From positions 1 to 26,188 of the forward strand of contig DGOE01000167.1 in NCBI GenBank assembly GCA_002389295.1: a stretch of 26,188 nt of DNA, given 5' to 3'. The DNA comes from Flavobacteriales bacterium UBA4474. GTDB lineage: Bacteria; Bacteroidota; Bacteroidia; Flavobacteriales_D; Sanyastnellaceae. Of this stretch, positions 7,604-14,501 are shown piece by piece (the first letter of the stretch is position 1; every line of letters starts with the position of its first letter). The translations under genes and the position numbers were made by a program. The notes under the pieces are model-generated. The model was not told where the DNA came from. It did no database searches and saw only the letters and a program-made list of their open reading frames with translations.

Positions 7604-8770
7604 TCAACCCATGGAAATGTGGCGTTTTACATCGGCCGCGGTCACCTCTGAGCCGCACAAGATGACCAGTCTTTCCACCACATTCCGCAACTCCCTAATG
7701 TTGCCGCTCCACGGGGCCTTGGACAGCGCCTTGAGCGCATCTTCGGAGAACGTGGGGGCCGAAACGCCCAGCTCATCTGCCACCCCGCCGAGGAAGTGCG
7801 CCACCAAAAGCGGCACATCTTCGCTCCGTTCCGCGAGGGCGGGCACGTGGATGGGGATGACGTTGAGTCGGTGGAAGAGGTCTTCCCTGAACCGGCCCTC
7901 CGCAATCTCTTGGGACAGGTCCTTGTTGGTCGCGGCCAATACCCGCACATCCACCTTGATGTTCTTGTCTCCTCCAACCCGCTGAATGGTCCTTTCCTGC
8001 AACGCACGCAACATTTTGGCCTGTGCCGGCAACGCCATGTCGCCGATCTCATCGAGAAACAACGTGCCGCCCTGGGCCTGCTCGAAACGGCCTTTTCGCT
8101 GTTTGACTGCACTTGTAAAAGCGCCCTTCTCATGGCCGAACAGCTCGGACTCGATGAGTTCCGCGGGAATGGCTGCGCAATTGACCTCCACGAAGGGGCC
8201 AGCTTGCCGCGCGCTCATCGCATGGATTTTGCGCGCAACGACTTCTTTTCCCGTGCCGTTGGCGCCTGTGATGAGTACCCGGGCGTCCGTTGGCGCCACC
8301 TTGGCGATGACGGTCCGGATCTCCTCCAGCGCCCCGCTGGTGCCGATCATGTCCACGCCGCCCTTCTTTGCCTGACGCTGTCGCAGCACCACGGTTTCCT
8401 TGCGCAGCTCCTCTCGGTCCGTCGCGTGACGCAGCGCCACCAATACCCGGTTGAGGTCCAGCGGCTTTTGAATGAAATCGTACGCCCCGGCTTTGAGGGC
8501 TTCAACGGCCAACTCCACCGAAGCGTGTCCGGTCATGATGATCACAGGCGTCTCAATCCCCTTGAGCGTGAGCGCTTCCACCACCTCTACGCCGTCTTTG
8601 CCCGGCATTTTGACATCGCAGAATACCACATCGAAATGGCCCTCGATCGCCGCTTTCAATCCCTGGATGCCATCCTCAGCTTCCGCCACCTCGTGCTTCT
8701 CGTACTCCAGGATGTCCTTGAGCGCGTGACGGATCAGCTTTTCGTCGTCGATGATGAGGATGCGGGCCAT
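7604..8770 (-). CDS. NtrC-type sigma-54 response regulator lacking a DNA-binding domain
   Basis: This is a 388-residue two-domain protein. The receiver domain (about 1-120) has acidic Asp8/Asp9, phospho-acceptor Asp52 in FCDVKMPGKDG, and Lys in QKPLD. The AAA+ sigma-54 interaction domain (about 140-385) has Walker A GANGTGKE, Walker B GGTLFLDEIGDM and arginine-finger region GRFREDLFHRLNV. The sigma-54-contact loop reads GAFTSA rather than the usual GAFTGA. The protein stops directly after the WSGNIRELRNVVERL segment (ends VKRHISMG), so the Fis-type helix-turn-helix is absent. It must act without its own DNA site or through a partner. It lies 21 bp after the Ppx gene as the last member of the grpE-led run. 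No cognate kinase is adjacent. Confidence 0.95.
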   Translation of the reverse strand: MARILIIDDEKLIRHALKDILEYEKHEVAEAEDGIQGLKAAIEGHFDVVFCDVKMPGKDGVEVVEALTLKGIETPVIIMTGHASVELAVEALKAGAYDFIQKPLDLNRVLVALRHATDREELRKETVVLRQRQAKKGGVDMIGTSGALEEIRTVIAKVAPTDARVLITGANGTGKEVVARKIHAMSARQAGPFVEVNCAAIPAELIESELFGHEKGAFTSAVKQRKGRFEQAQGGTLFLDEIGDMALPAQAKMLRALQERTIQRVGGDKNIKVDVRVLAATNKDLSQEIAEGRFREDLFHRLNVIPIHVPALAERSEDVPLLVAHFLGGVADELGVSAPTFSEDALKALSKAPWSGNIRELRNVVERLVILCGSEVTAADVKRHISMG

Positions 8771-8791
8771 GGGACGAATATCGGTTGCGGA

Positions 8792-9799
8792 TCAATTGTA
8801 CCTCGCGTTTTGGAGCGCCACAAACCCATCCCAATGGTCTTGGGAAAGGGATTGCGCTTCATCTGCGGCGGCCCCGGAGAGCACCCCTTCAGCCAAGGTG
8901 TGGCGCGAGCGGAAAACGCGCTCGACAGAATTGAAGCGGTCCAGCAAATACACAATCAAGGCGCATGACAACGAAATGTAGGGCACCCTGTCAGGGTGCA
9001 TGCCCTCAATGGCAAAGAGCTCCGTGCGTGACTTCGTGGAAAGGGCCTCACAACGCCCCACAAGCGCCGCCTTGGAGAATTCATCGGCCACGCGGGCGTC
9101 GCGCCAGTGGGCGTCGCGGTGCTCCAGGGCCATGAGCGAATTGAAGGCCCCCGACGTGCCCACCAGCCATTGTGGCGGCCGCTGTTCCAAAGCCTGCACC
9201 ACAGGATCCACAGCAGCGGCCGAAATTTTGTGAATGGACTCCACATCTTGGGCATTCAAGGGGTCGCTGGGCTTGATCCAATCCGTCAACCTGGCCACAC
9301 CGAGGTCCAAACTCCACGCCCCCAACACCTGCTCAGGGGTCCAGTGGATGAGCTCTACACTCCCTCCCCCGATGTCCACCGTCAGCAAGGCGTCGGGCAA
9401 CCCCTCCCTCCCCAAGACCGAGTCTGCCACACCGAGGTGGATCCACTCCGCTTCGGCATCGCCGTCGAGCACTTCTATGCGCCAGCCCAGTTCAGCGGCA
9501 GCTTGCACAAAGGCGGTGCCATTGGCGGCGTCGCGAATGGCACTGCAACCAAAGGCCCTCACCTTGTCGACATTGAAATTGCAGGCCGTGTCTGCGAAGG
9601 ACTTCAACACGTCCAGTCCCCGGCGCAAACGCTGCGGTGAGAGCCGGCCGCTGCGAAAGCTGTCGAGCCCGAGCCGGACAAAGCGGCGTTGCCTAAAAAC
9701 GCTGCGCCATTGCCCCCCGCTCACGTCAGCGATGTGCAGGGTAAAGGTGTTTGTGCCACAATCCACCACGGCCAGGCGTTGGCCGATTTTATCGTCCAT
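8792..9799 (-). CDS. Ppx/GppA family phosphatase (exopolyphosphatase-like)
   Basis: The 335-residue product is an ASKHA-fold enzyme of the Ppx/GppA family, which hydrolyses polyphosphate and/or pppGpp. Visible motifs are the first phosphate-binding loop VVDCGTNTFTLHIAD at the N-terminus, the acidic/central GCSAIRDAANG region, and the second loop VDIGGGSVELI. Length fits the short two-domain form without the C-terminal HD-like domains of E. coli Ppx. Substrate preference cannot be read from sequence. The ATG at 9799 lies inside the end of the ABC permease gene (11-bp overlap), which indicates translational coupling. The NtrC-type regulator follows after 21 bp. Confidence 0.93.
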   Translation of the reverse strand: MDDKIGQRLAVVDCGTNTFTLHIADVSGGQWRSVFRQRRFVRLGLDSFRSGRLSPQRLRRGLDVLKSFADTACNFNVDKVRAFGCSAIRDAANGTAFVQAAAELGWRIEVLDGDAEAEWIHLGVADSVLGREGLPDALLTVDIGGGSVELIHWTPEQVLGAWSLDLGVARLTDWIKPSDPLNAQDVESIHKISAAAVDPVVQALEQRPPQWLVGTSGAFNSLMALEHRDAHWRDARVADEFSKAALVGRCEALSTKSRTELFAIEGMHPDRVPYISLSCALIVYLLDRFNSVERVFRSRHTLAEGVLSGAAADEAQSLSQDHWDGFVALQNARYN

Positions 9800-11138
9800 G
9801 GCCACGCATCCATTGAAGCAGCAGCTTCCAGCCGCTCTTCGAACCGTTGTTGAGCACACCATGGCGGTAGGCCCGGCCAGCCAGCGCCAGCGTCAGCCGA
9901 GCCGTTCCCATCAGCAACAACCAGGACAGGACCAACTCCCAAATCGGCACGCCCACGGCGGTCCGGACCAGCATGATGACCGGAGAGGTCAGGGGGAACC
10001 AACTCAGCACTTGAAGTGCCCCCATCTCCGGATTGGTCATGGCACCGCCAGCGACGATATAGGCAAACATCAGCGGCATGATGATCGGTATGACCAGGCC
10101 CTGGCCCTCTTGCTCAGATTGAACAGAGGCCCCGACCGCCGCATAGAGGCTGCCATAAAGCATGTAGCCCCCCACAAAAAAGGCCACGGTACACAACGCC
10201 ATCAGCCCCCATTGGATGTCGAGCAGGGTGGCGGTGAATTCGTTTTCGGCCATGACCGTCAGCAGGTCCGCCGGAATTTCTCCCGACAAAGGCGCAGGGG
10301 AACCGGACATGACGCCGCTGTCGAAAAGGAGTTGGAAAGCCGAGAATGCCAGCATGGACAATGCGGACCATGCGACGATCTGGGTAATGGCCACCAGCCC
10401 CGTGCCGATGACCTTGCCCAGGAGCAGTTCCTCTGGACGAACGGCCGCAATGAGGACCTCCACCACGCGGTTTGACTTTTCCTCTACCACACTGCGCATG
10501 ATGAAACCGCCGTAAACGGCGAGCACGAGAAACAGCACAGCGCTGAAAAAGAAGCCCACCACCCCTTTGATTTCCTCCCCACCACCATCGGCGCGCGCAC
10601 CATCCTCCTCAATCGTGCGGTCCACCAAGCGCAAATCGAACTTGAGCCGTTGATAGGCCTCCCAATTCAGTTCCGTGCTGCCCAACACCCTCGCGTGCTC
10701 AATCGCGTGGCTCAGGTGGCGCTCGATGCTGCGCTTGGCTTCCAGGCCTGGCGATTTTTCGTAGACGAGGTAGCCGGCCTTGTTTTGGAGCACCGCCTCG
10801 TCGAATTCGACCAGGATTGTGTGCCCTTGGGCCATCCAGATGCTGTCAGAAGGTGCTTCTTTGACAAAGCGGTATTCGAGGCCTTTGGTTTCGGGAAAAC
10901 ACCCCGGGCAGCGCGGTACATATTGCTGGCTGGGGACATCGAGGCGGGAAATCAGTCCGGAAACATCTTCCACCAACACCACGTTTTCGGTTTCCGTGAC
11001 TTCGGACAAGAGCACCGTGCCCGCGATCAGCCCCACGGCGAGAAAAGGCATGAGGAGGGTGCCGATGATGAAGCTTTTCTTCATCACGCGCGTCCGCCAT
11101 TCGCGGGCAATGACCGTTCCGATGAGTGCGCCCCTCAT
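9789..11138 (-). CDS. ABC-2 type (NatB-like) transporter permease
   Basis: The 449-residue permease has one N-terminal membrane helix (FIIGTLLMPFLAVGLIAG), then a large extracytoplasmic region of about 150 residues. A C-terminal block of about five helices follows, starting at FFFSAVLFLVLAVYGGFIM. The ...VVEEKSNRVVEVLIAAVRPEELLLGK segment is typical of NatB/YhaP-like (COG1668) permeases. Its ATG at 11138 overlaps the stop of the ATPase gene (ATGA arrangement), so the two subunits are translationally coupled. Members export sodium, antibiotics or peptides; the substrate here is unknown. Confidence 0.93.
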   Translation of the reverse strand: MRGALIGTVIAREWRTRVMKKSFIIGTLLMPFLAVGLIAGTVLLSEVTETENVVLVEDVSGLISRLDVPSQQYVPRCPGCFPETKGLEYRFVKEAPSDSIWMAQGHTILVEFDEAVLQNKAGYLVYEKSPGLEAKRSIERHLSHAIEHARVLGSTELNWEAYQRLKFDLRLVDRTIEEDGARADGGGEEIKGVVGFFFSAVLFLVLAVYGGFIMRSVVEEKSNRVVEVLIAAVRPEELLLGKVIGTGLVAITQIVAWSALSMLAFSAFQLLFDSGVMSGSPAPLSGEIPADLLTVMAENEFTATLLDIQWGLMALCTVAFFVGGYMLYGSLYAAVGASVQSEQEGQGLVIPIIMPLMFAYIVAGGAMTNPEMGALQVLSWFPLTSPVIMLVRTAVGVPIWELVLSWLLLMGTARLTLALAGRAYRHGVLNNGSKSGWKLLLQWMRGHGR

Positions 11139-12082
11139 GCCTCCTCGGTTTGGGTGGGCTGGGCCTGGTCGACCGCCGCGATGAACAAGGTCTCCATGGT
11201 GGGCCGAACCTTGATGAATTCTTGGACTTCCACGGCTTCCTGCAGCGCTCCGAGGATGGCAAAAGCCGTGGTTCCTTCCCTCAACCGGATGCGCGCCTTG
11301 CGCACCCCTTGGGTAATGGTCGGCGCAATGCCCTCCAAATGGGCTGCCGCGCCCAGCGCATTGGCAAAAGCCATGTCGTTGCCCTTGAACACCACATCCT
11401 GACTGCCATCCCAGCCCGACTCCCGGAGGACATCTGCTTCTCCAGACAGGACCACCTTGCCCTGATTGAGCATCACCACGTGATCACACAGGCGCTCCAC
11501 ACTGGGCATGTCGTGGGTGGAGAGCAAAATCGACGTTCCATCCGCCGCCAACGAGCGGATCACATCGATGATGCGCCGGGCATTGATGGGATCGAAACCG
11601 CTCAAGGGCTCGTCCAAGATCAACAGTTCGGGACCGTGCACCACCGTGCAGATGAACTGGATTTTCTGGGCCATCCCCTTGGAGATGTCCGACACTTTTC
11701 TGTCCCACCAGCCTTCGACCTCGAGCCGCTCAAACCAACCGCGCAGTGCGCTCACGGCTTGGGCCTTCTCCATGCCCTTCAACCGGGCAAAGTAGACGGC
11801 TTGCTCTCCGACTTTCATGTCTTTGTAGAGGCCGCGCTCTTCAGGCAGGTAGCCAATGCTCCTGACCGATTCGCGGGACCACGGGCGGCCAGCGAGTTCG
11901 ATGCGGCCAGCGTCGGGTTCGACGATGCCCATGATGCTGCGAATCAGGGTGGATTTCCCGGCGCCGTTTGGCCCCAACAACCCCATGATTGTCCCTTTCT
12001 CCACATCAAATCCGACCCCATCCAACACGCGGTGCGTCCCGAAGGACTTCTCAAGTTGCGCGATGTGAAGGGCGGAATTCAT
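11135..12082 (-). CDS. ABC transporter ATP-binding protein (NatA-like)
   Basis: The 315-residue nucleotide-binding subunit has Walker A GPNGAGKSTL near residue 38 and a degenerate signature motif SKGMAQK, as is usual in NatA/YhaQ-like ATPases. It also has Walker B LLILDEPLSGFDP and the H-loop LLSTHDM. The C-terminal ~90 residues form a DUF4162-like extension (ALQEAVEVQEFIKVRPTMET). It should energise the permease encoded next. The start ATG at 12082 shares a base with the dnaJ stop (TGATG), so the transporter is coupled to chaperone translation. Confidence 0.95.
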   Translation of the reverse strand: MNSALHIAQLEKSFGTHRVLDGVGFDVEKGTIMGLLGPNGAGKSTLIRSIMGIVEPDAGRIELAGRPWSRESVRSIGYLPEERGLYKDMKVGEQAVYFARLKGMEKAQAVSALRGWFERLEVEGWWDRKVSDISKGMAQKIQFICTVVHGPELLILDEPLSGFDPINARRIIDVIRSLAADGTSILLSTHDMPSVERLCDHVVMLNQGKVVLSGEADVLRESGWDGSQDVVFKGNDMAFANALGAAAHLEGIAPTITQGVRKARIRLREGTTAFAILGALQEAVEVQEFIKVRPTMETLFIAAVDQAQPTQTEEA

Positions 12083-13191
12083 CAGCTAAACATGTCCCGG
12101 ACGCGATCAAAGAACCCTTTCTCCTTGGGGTCGGGAGCCGGTTGGAAGTTTGGGGCCTCGCGCCAACTTTCTAAAGTGCTCCGCTCCTCGTCGGTCAATT
12201 CTTGGGGTGTCCAGACATTGAGATTGACCAGCAGGTCACCGCGGCCATAGCTGTCTACCGAAGGCATGCCTTTGCCTTTCAGCCTCACAATTTTGCCGCC
12301 CTGCGTACCGGGTTCCACGCGGATTTTGGCCTTGCTGCTGAGCAAGGGGATTTCGACTTGCGCCCCGAGGGCGGCATCGACAAAGGACAGGTGGTGGTCC
12401 AGGTGCAGGTTGCGCCCGTTGCGGGTGAACTGGTCGTGATCCAGCTCGCGGATCTGTACGAGAAGGTCGCCTGGAATACCGCCGGCAGGGGCGGCGTTGC
12501 CTTTGCCCCTGAGGTTGAGTTGCATGCTGTCCTCTACGCCGGCAGGAATTTCAATTTCTACGACCGACTCCTCTCGGCGCAATCCGTGATCATCGGCATC
12601 CTTGGGCTTGGACTTCACGCCCTTGCCCAAACCGCCACATGTGGGACAGGTTGAAGCCGTCTGCATTTGACCGAGGATGGTATTGGTCACGCGGCGCACC
12701 TGGCCGTTTCCACCGCAGGTGCCGCACGTGTCGTACTCGACCCCTTCGGCTTGCACGAGCCTGAACACCTTGACCTTTTTGGTCACGCCTTCTGCGATTT
12801 CCTCCAGCGTCAACTGCACCTTGATGCGCAAATTGGACCCCTTGGTCCTGCGCGGTCCCCTCGCCCCACCGCCACCGAAGGCTTCTCCGAAACCCCCGCC
12901 GAAAATGTCGCCGAACTGGCTGAAGATGTCGTCCATGTTCATGCCCGCACCGCCGCCGGCAGCACCGCCGACACCGGCGTGACCGAAGCGGTCATACTTG
13001 GCACGCTTTTGCTGGTCCCCCAGCACCTCATAAGCTTCTGCAGCTTCCTTGAAACGCGACTCCGCCCCGCTGTCATCGGGGTTTTTGTCGGGGTGGTACT
13101 TGATGGCCAGCTTGCGGTAGGCCTTTTTGACATCGGCCTCAGAGGCCCCCCGATCCACGCCGAGGATTTCGTAATAATCGCGCTTGGACAT
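12082..13191 (-). CDS. dnaJ: DnaJ co-chaperone lacking zinc centre I
   Basis: DnaJ delivers substrates to DnaK and stimulates its ATPase. The 369-residue protein has an intact J domain (HPD within YHPDKNP), a Gly/Phe linker (about 72-112, GGGFGEAFGGGGA) and the two C-terminal beta domains. The central zinc region has only two CxxCxGxG motifs, CGTCGGNG and CPTCGGLG, equivalent to motifs 2 and 3. The positions of motifs 1 and 4 read RLVQAEGVEYD and KSKPKDADDHG, without cysteines. Zinc centre II is thus kept and centre I is lost. I believe related Bacteroidota DnaJ proteins share this, from memory. It starts 9 bp after grpE and overlaps the ABC ATPase gene. Confidence 0.96.
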   Translation of the reverse strand: MSKRDYYEILGVDRGASEADVKKAYRKLAIKYHPDKNPDDSGAESRFKEAAEAYEVLGDQQKRAKYDRFGHAGVGGAAGGGAGMNMDDIFSQFGDIFGGGFGEAFGGGGARGPRRTKGSNLRIKVQLTLEEIAEGVTKKVKVFRLVQAEGVEYDTCGTCGGNGQVRRVTNTILGQMQTASTCPTCGGLGKGVKSKPKDADDHGLRREESVVEIEIPAGVEDSMQLNLRGKGNAAPAGGIPGDLLVQIRELDHDQFTRNGRNLHLDHHLSFVDAALGAQVEIPLLSSKAKIRVEPGTQGGKIVRLKGKGMPSVDSYGRGDLLVNLNVWTPQELTDEERSTLESWREAPNFQPAPDPKEKGFFDRVRDMFS

Positions 13192-13200
13192 GGTTGCCTA

Positions 13201-13800
13201 TCAGTTGCCTACGACCACTTTCGCGAAACGCAGGACGGTGTCGTGCAGCTTGTATCCCGGCTCCACGACATCGACCACCTTGCCCTTCATGGCGGGTTCC
13301 GGTGCGGGTATCTGCGTGATGGCTTCGTGCAGGTCTGTATCGAAATCTGCGCCTTTGGCCTCCATGCGCTGCAGTCCGCGTGATTCGAGGATGCCCTTCA
13401 TCTTTTGTCCTATAAGCTGGTAACCCTCACCCCGCTGCTCGGCGTCTTGGCCTTCTCCAGCCGCTTGGGCGCGCTCAAAATCATCCAATACAGGCAGCAA
13501 GGCCTCGGTCAGGTCTCGTCCTGCGCTGCGGACAAGGTCGCCGCGTTCGCGCATGGTCCGCTTGCGGAAGTTGTCGAACTCCGCGTAGAGCCGCAGGTAT
13601 TTGTCCCGCCACTCCTCTGCGTCACCCGTCATGGGTGCCTCACCCTCCTCTTGCGCCCCCTCTTCGGGTGCTGTCTCCGTCGCTTCATCCGCGCCCGTTG
13701 CAGCCTCCTCGGTGGCATCACCAGCGCTGTGCGCAGCATCCTGGCCTGTGGCGTCTTCTGTTTTGACGGTGTCTTCCTCGTTCATCGGTTCCTGAATCAT
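13201..13800 (-). CDS. grpE: GrpE nucleotide exchange factor
   Basis: GrpE releases ADP from DnaK in the DnaK/DnaJ/GrpE cycle. The 199-residue product has an acidic, low-complexity N-terminus (about 1-60, rich in Glu/Ala/Thr) and a long helix (EWRDKYLRLYAEFDNFRKRT). The C-terminal beta domain carries the family motif VDVVEPGYKLHDTVLRFAKV. Two starts are possible: ATG 13800 (MIQEP) or ATG 13785 (MNEED). The latter has AGGA 4 nt upstream. Both lie downstream of the predicted sigma-54 start near 13815. It heads the run grpE-dnaJ-ABC-ABC-ppx-regulator. No CIRCE element is visible. Confidence 0.95.
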   Translation of the reverse strand: MIQEPMNEEDTVKTEDATGQDAAHSAGDATEEAATGADEATETAPEEGAQEEGEAPMTGDAEEWRDKYLRLYAEFDNFRKRTMRERGDLVRSAGRDLTEALLPVLDDFERAQAAGEGQDAEQRGEGYQLIGQKMKGILESRGLQRMEAKGADFDTDLHEAITQIPAPEPAMKGKVVDVVEPGYKLHDTVLRFAKVVVGN

Positions 13801-13826
13801 GGAAATGCGAATTTGCGCGCAAGTAC

Positions 13827-13841
13827 GCAATCCACGTGCCA
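13827..13841 (-). promoter_or_regulatory. near-consensus sigma-54 promoter for grpE
   Basis: Read leftward, TGGCACGTGGATTGC matches the sigma-54 -24/-12 consensus TGGCAC-N5-TTGC in all ten fixed positions, with exact spacing. Placing the final C at -12 puts the transcript start near 13815, 15 nt before the first grpE ATG. An ACGCC-G-GGCGT dyad (13841-13851) touches its -24 side. Expression would need RpoN and an enhancer-binding ATPase. Confidence 0.7.
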
Positions 13842-13862
13842 CGCCGGGCGTGCCCGACATCG

Positions 13863-13920
13863 TGTCAGGCAGTGCCAAAAGCTGTCAGGACTTTGCCCCA
13901 GCATCTGACAATTCTGTCAG
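13863..13920 (-). promoter_or_regulatory. TGTCAG/CTGACA cluster upstream of the grpE promoter, candidate activator sites
   Basis: The hexamer TGTCAG occurs on the plus strand at 13863, 13883 and 13915. The last forms a perfect dyad CTGACAATTCTGTCAG (13905-13920) with CTGACA at 13905. The units begin at 13863, 13883 and 13905, spaced 20 and 22 bp, close to two helical turns. They lie about 50 to 105 bp upstream of the predicted start, a fitting place for an enhancer-binding activator. The dyad overlaps the stop codon of the thioredoxin-like gene at 13917. Confidence 0.55.
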
Positions 13921-14468
13921 AGACGGGCGACGTGCTGGTCGATCTGAATATGGAGCTCCATGCCCCGCAAGTTCTTGGCCACAATGACCCCCTTCTCGTC
14001 TACCAAAAAGCTCATGGGAATGCTGCTGACACCATACATGGCGGCGGCTTCGCTGTCCCAGCCACCGAGGTCACTGCCGTGCCAATCCCAATCGAGATCG
14101 TCTTGCTTTACCGCGCGCTCCCAGCTTTCTTGTTTGCGGTCCAGCGAAACGCTGGCAATGGTGAAGCCTTCGGCTGATTTGAACTTGGCCTTGCGGTACT
14201 TCTTGTATGCATTGACCACGTTGGGGTTCTCGCGTCGGCAAGGTCCGCACCAGCTCGCCCAGAAATCAACCAACACCAGCTGACCGCGCAAATCGCTCAG
14301 CTTGACTTGATTGCCTTCCAAGGATTGGAGCACGAGCTCAGGGGCCAGGTCGCCTACGGAAGTGCCGATGCGGGGCTCTTGTGCCTGAAACGCCGTGGTG
14401 CACATCAACAAACCAAGGAGCACGGTGGCCGAACGAAAGGTGGAGGGGTGGAATTCCATGTTGAACAT
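13917..14468 (-). CDS. TlpA-like secreted thiol-disulfide oxidoreductase
   Basis: The 183-residue product has an N-terminal signal peptide (about 1-29, hydrophobic core ATVLLGLLMCTTAF, then QAQ) and an AhpC/TSA-thioredoxin fold. The active-site WCGPC (Cys74, Cys77) and the cis-proline region SSIPMSFLVD are intact. Such proteins reduce or exchange disulfides in the periplasm. Several cysteine-rich secreted proteins are encoded in this window, but a direct link is inference. The start is ATG 14468 or ATG 14459. It follows murA by 33 bp on the same strand. The end overlaps the dyad at 13905-13920 upstream of grpE. Confidence 0.9.
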   Translation of the reverse strand: MFNMEFHPSTFRSATVLLGLLMCTTAFQAQEPRIGTSVGDLAPELVLQSLEGNQVKLSDLRGQLVLVDFWASWCGPCRRENPNVVNAYKKYRKAKFKSAEGFTIASVSLDRKQESWERAVKQDDLDWDWHGSDLGGWDSEAAAMYGVSSIPMSFLVDEKGVIVAKNLRGMELHIQIDQHVARL

Positions 14469-14501
14469 AAAGTTACGGATGTAACGCAGGATGGCGGGGG
14501 T

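Noticed and set aside
7796..8968. 390-codon open frame antisense to the NtrC-type regulator
   Set aside because: It spans two real genes on the other strand and shows no domain; it is a codon-bias shadow.
13859..13878. Second possible sigma-54 site, TGGCACTGCCTGACA (minus strand)
   Set aside because: The -24 part fits but the -12 part reads GACA instead of TTGC, so only the site at 13827-13841 is kept.
13801..13916. CIRCE/HrcA operator upstream of grpE
   Set aside because: No TTAGCACTC-N9-GAGTGCTAA-like sequence is present; the dyads there are CTGACA-based.
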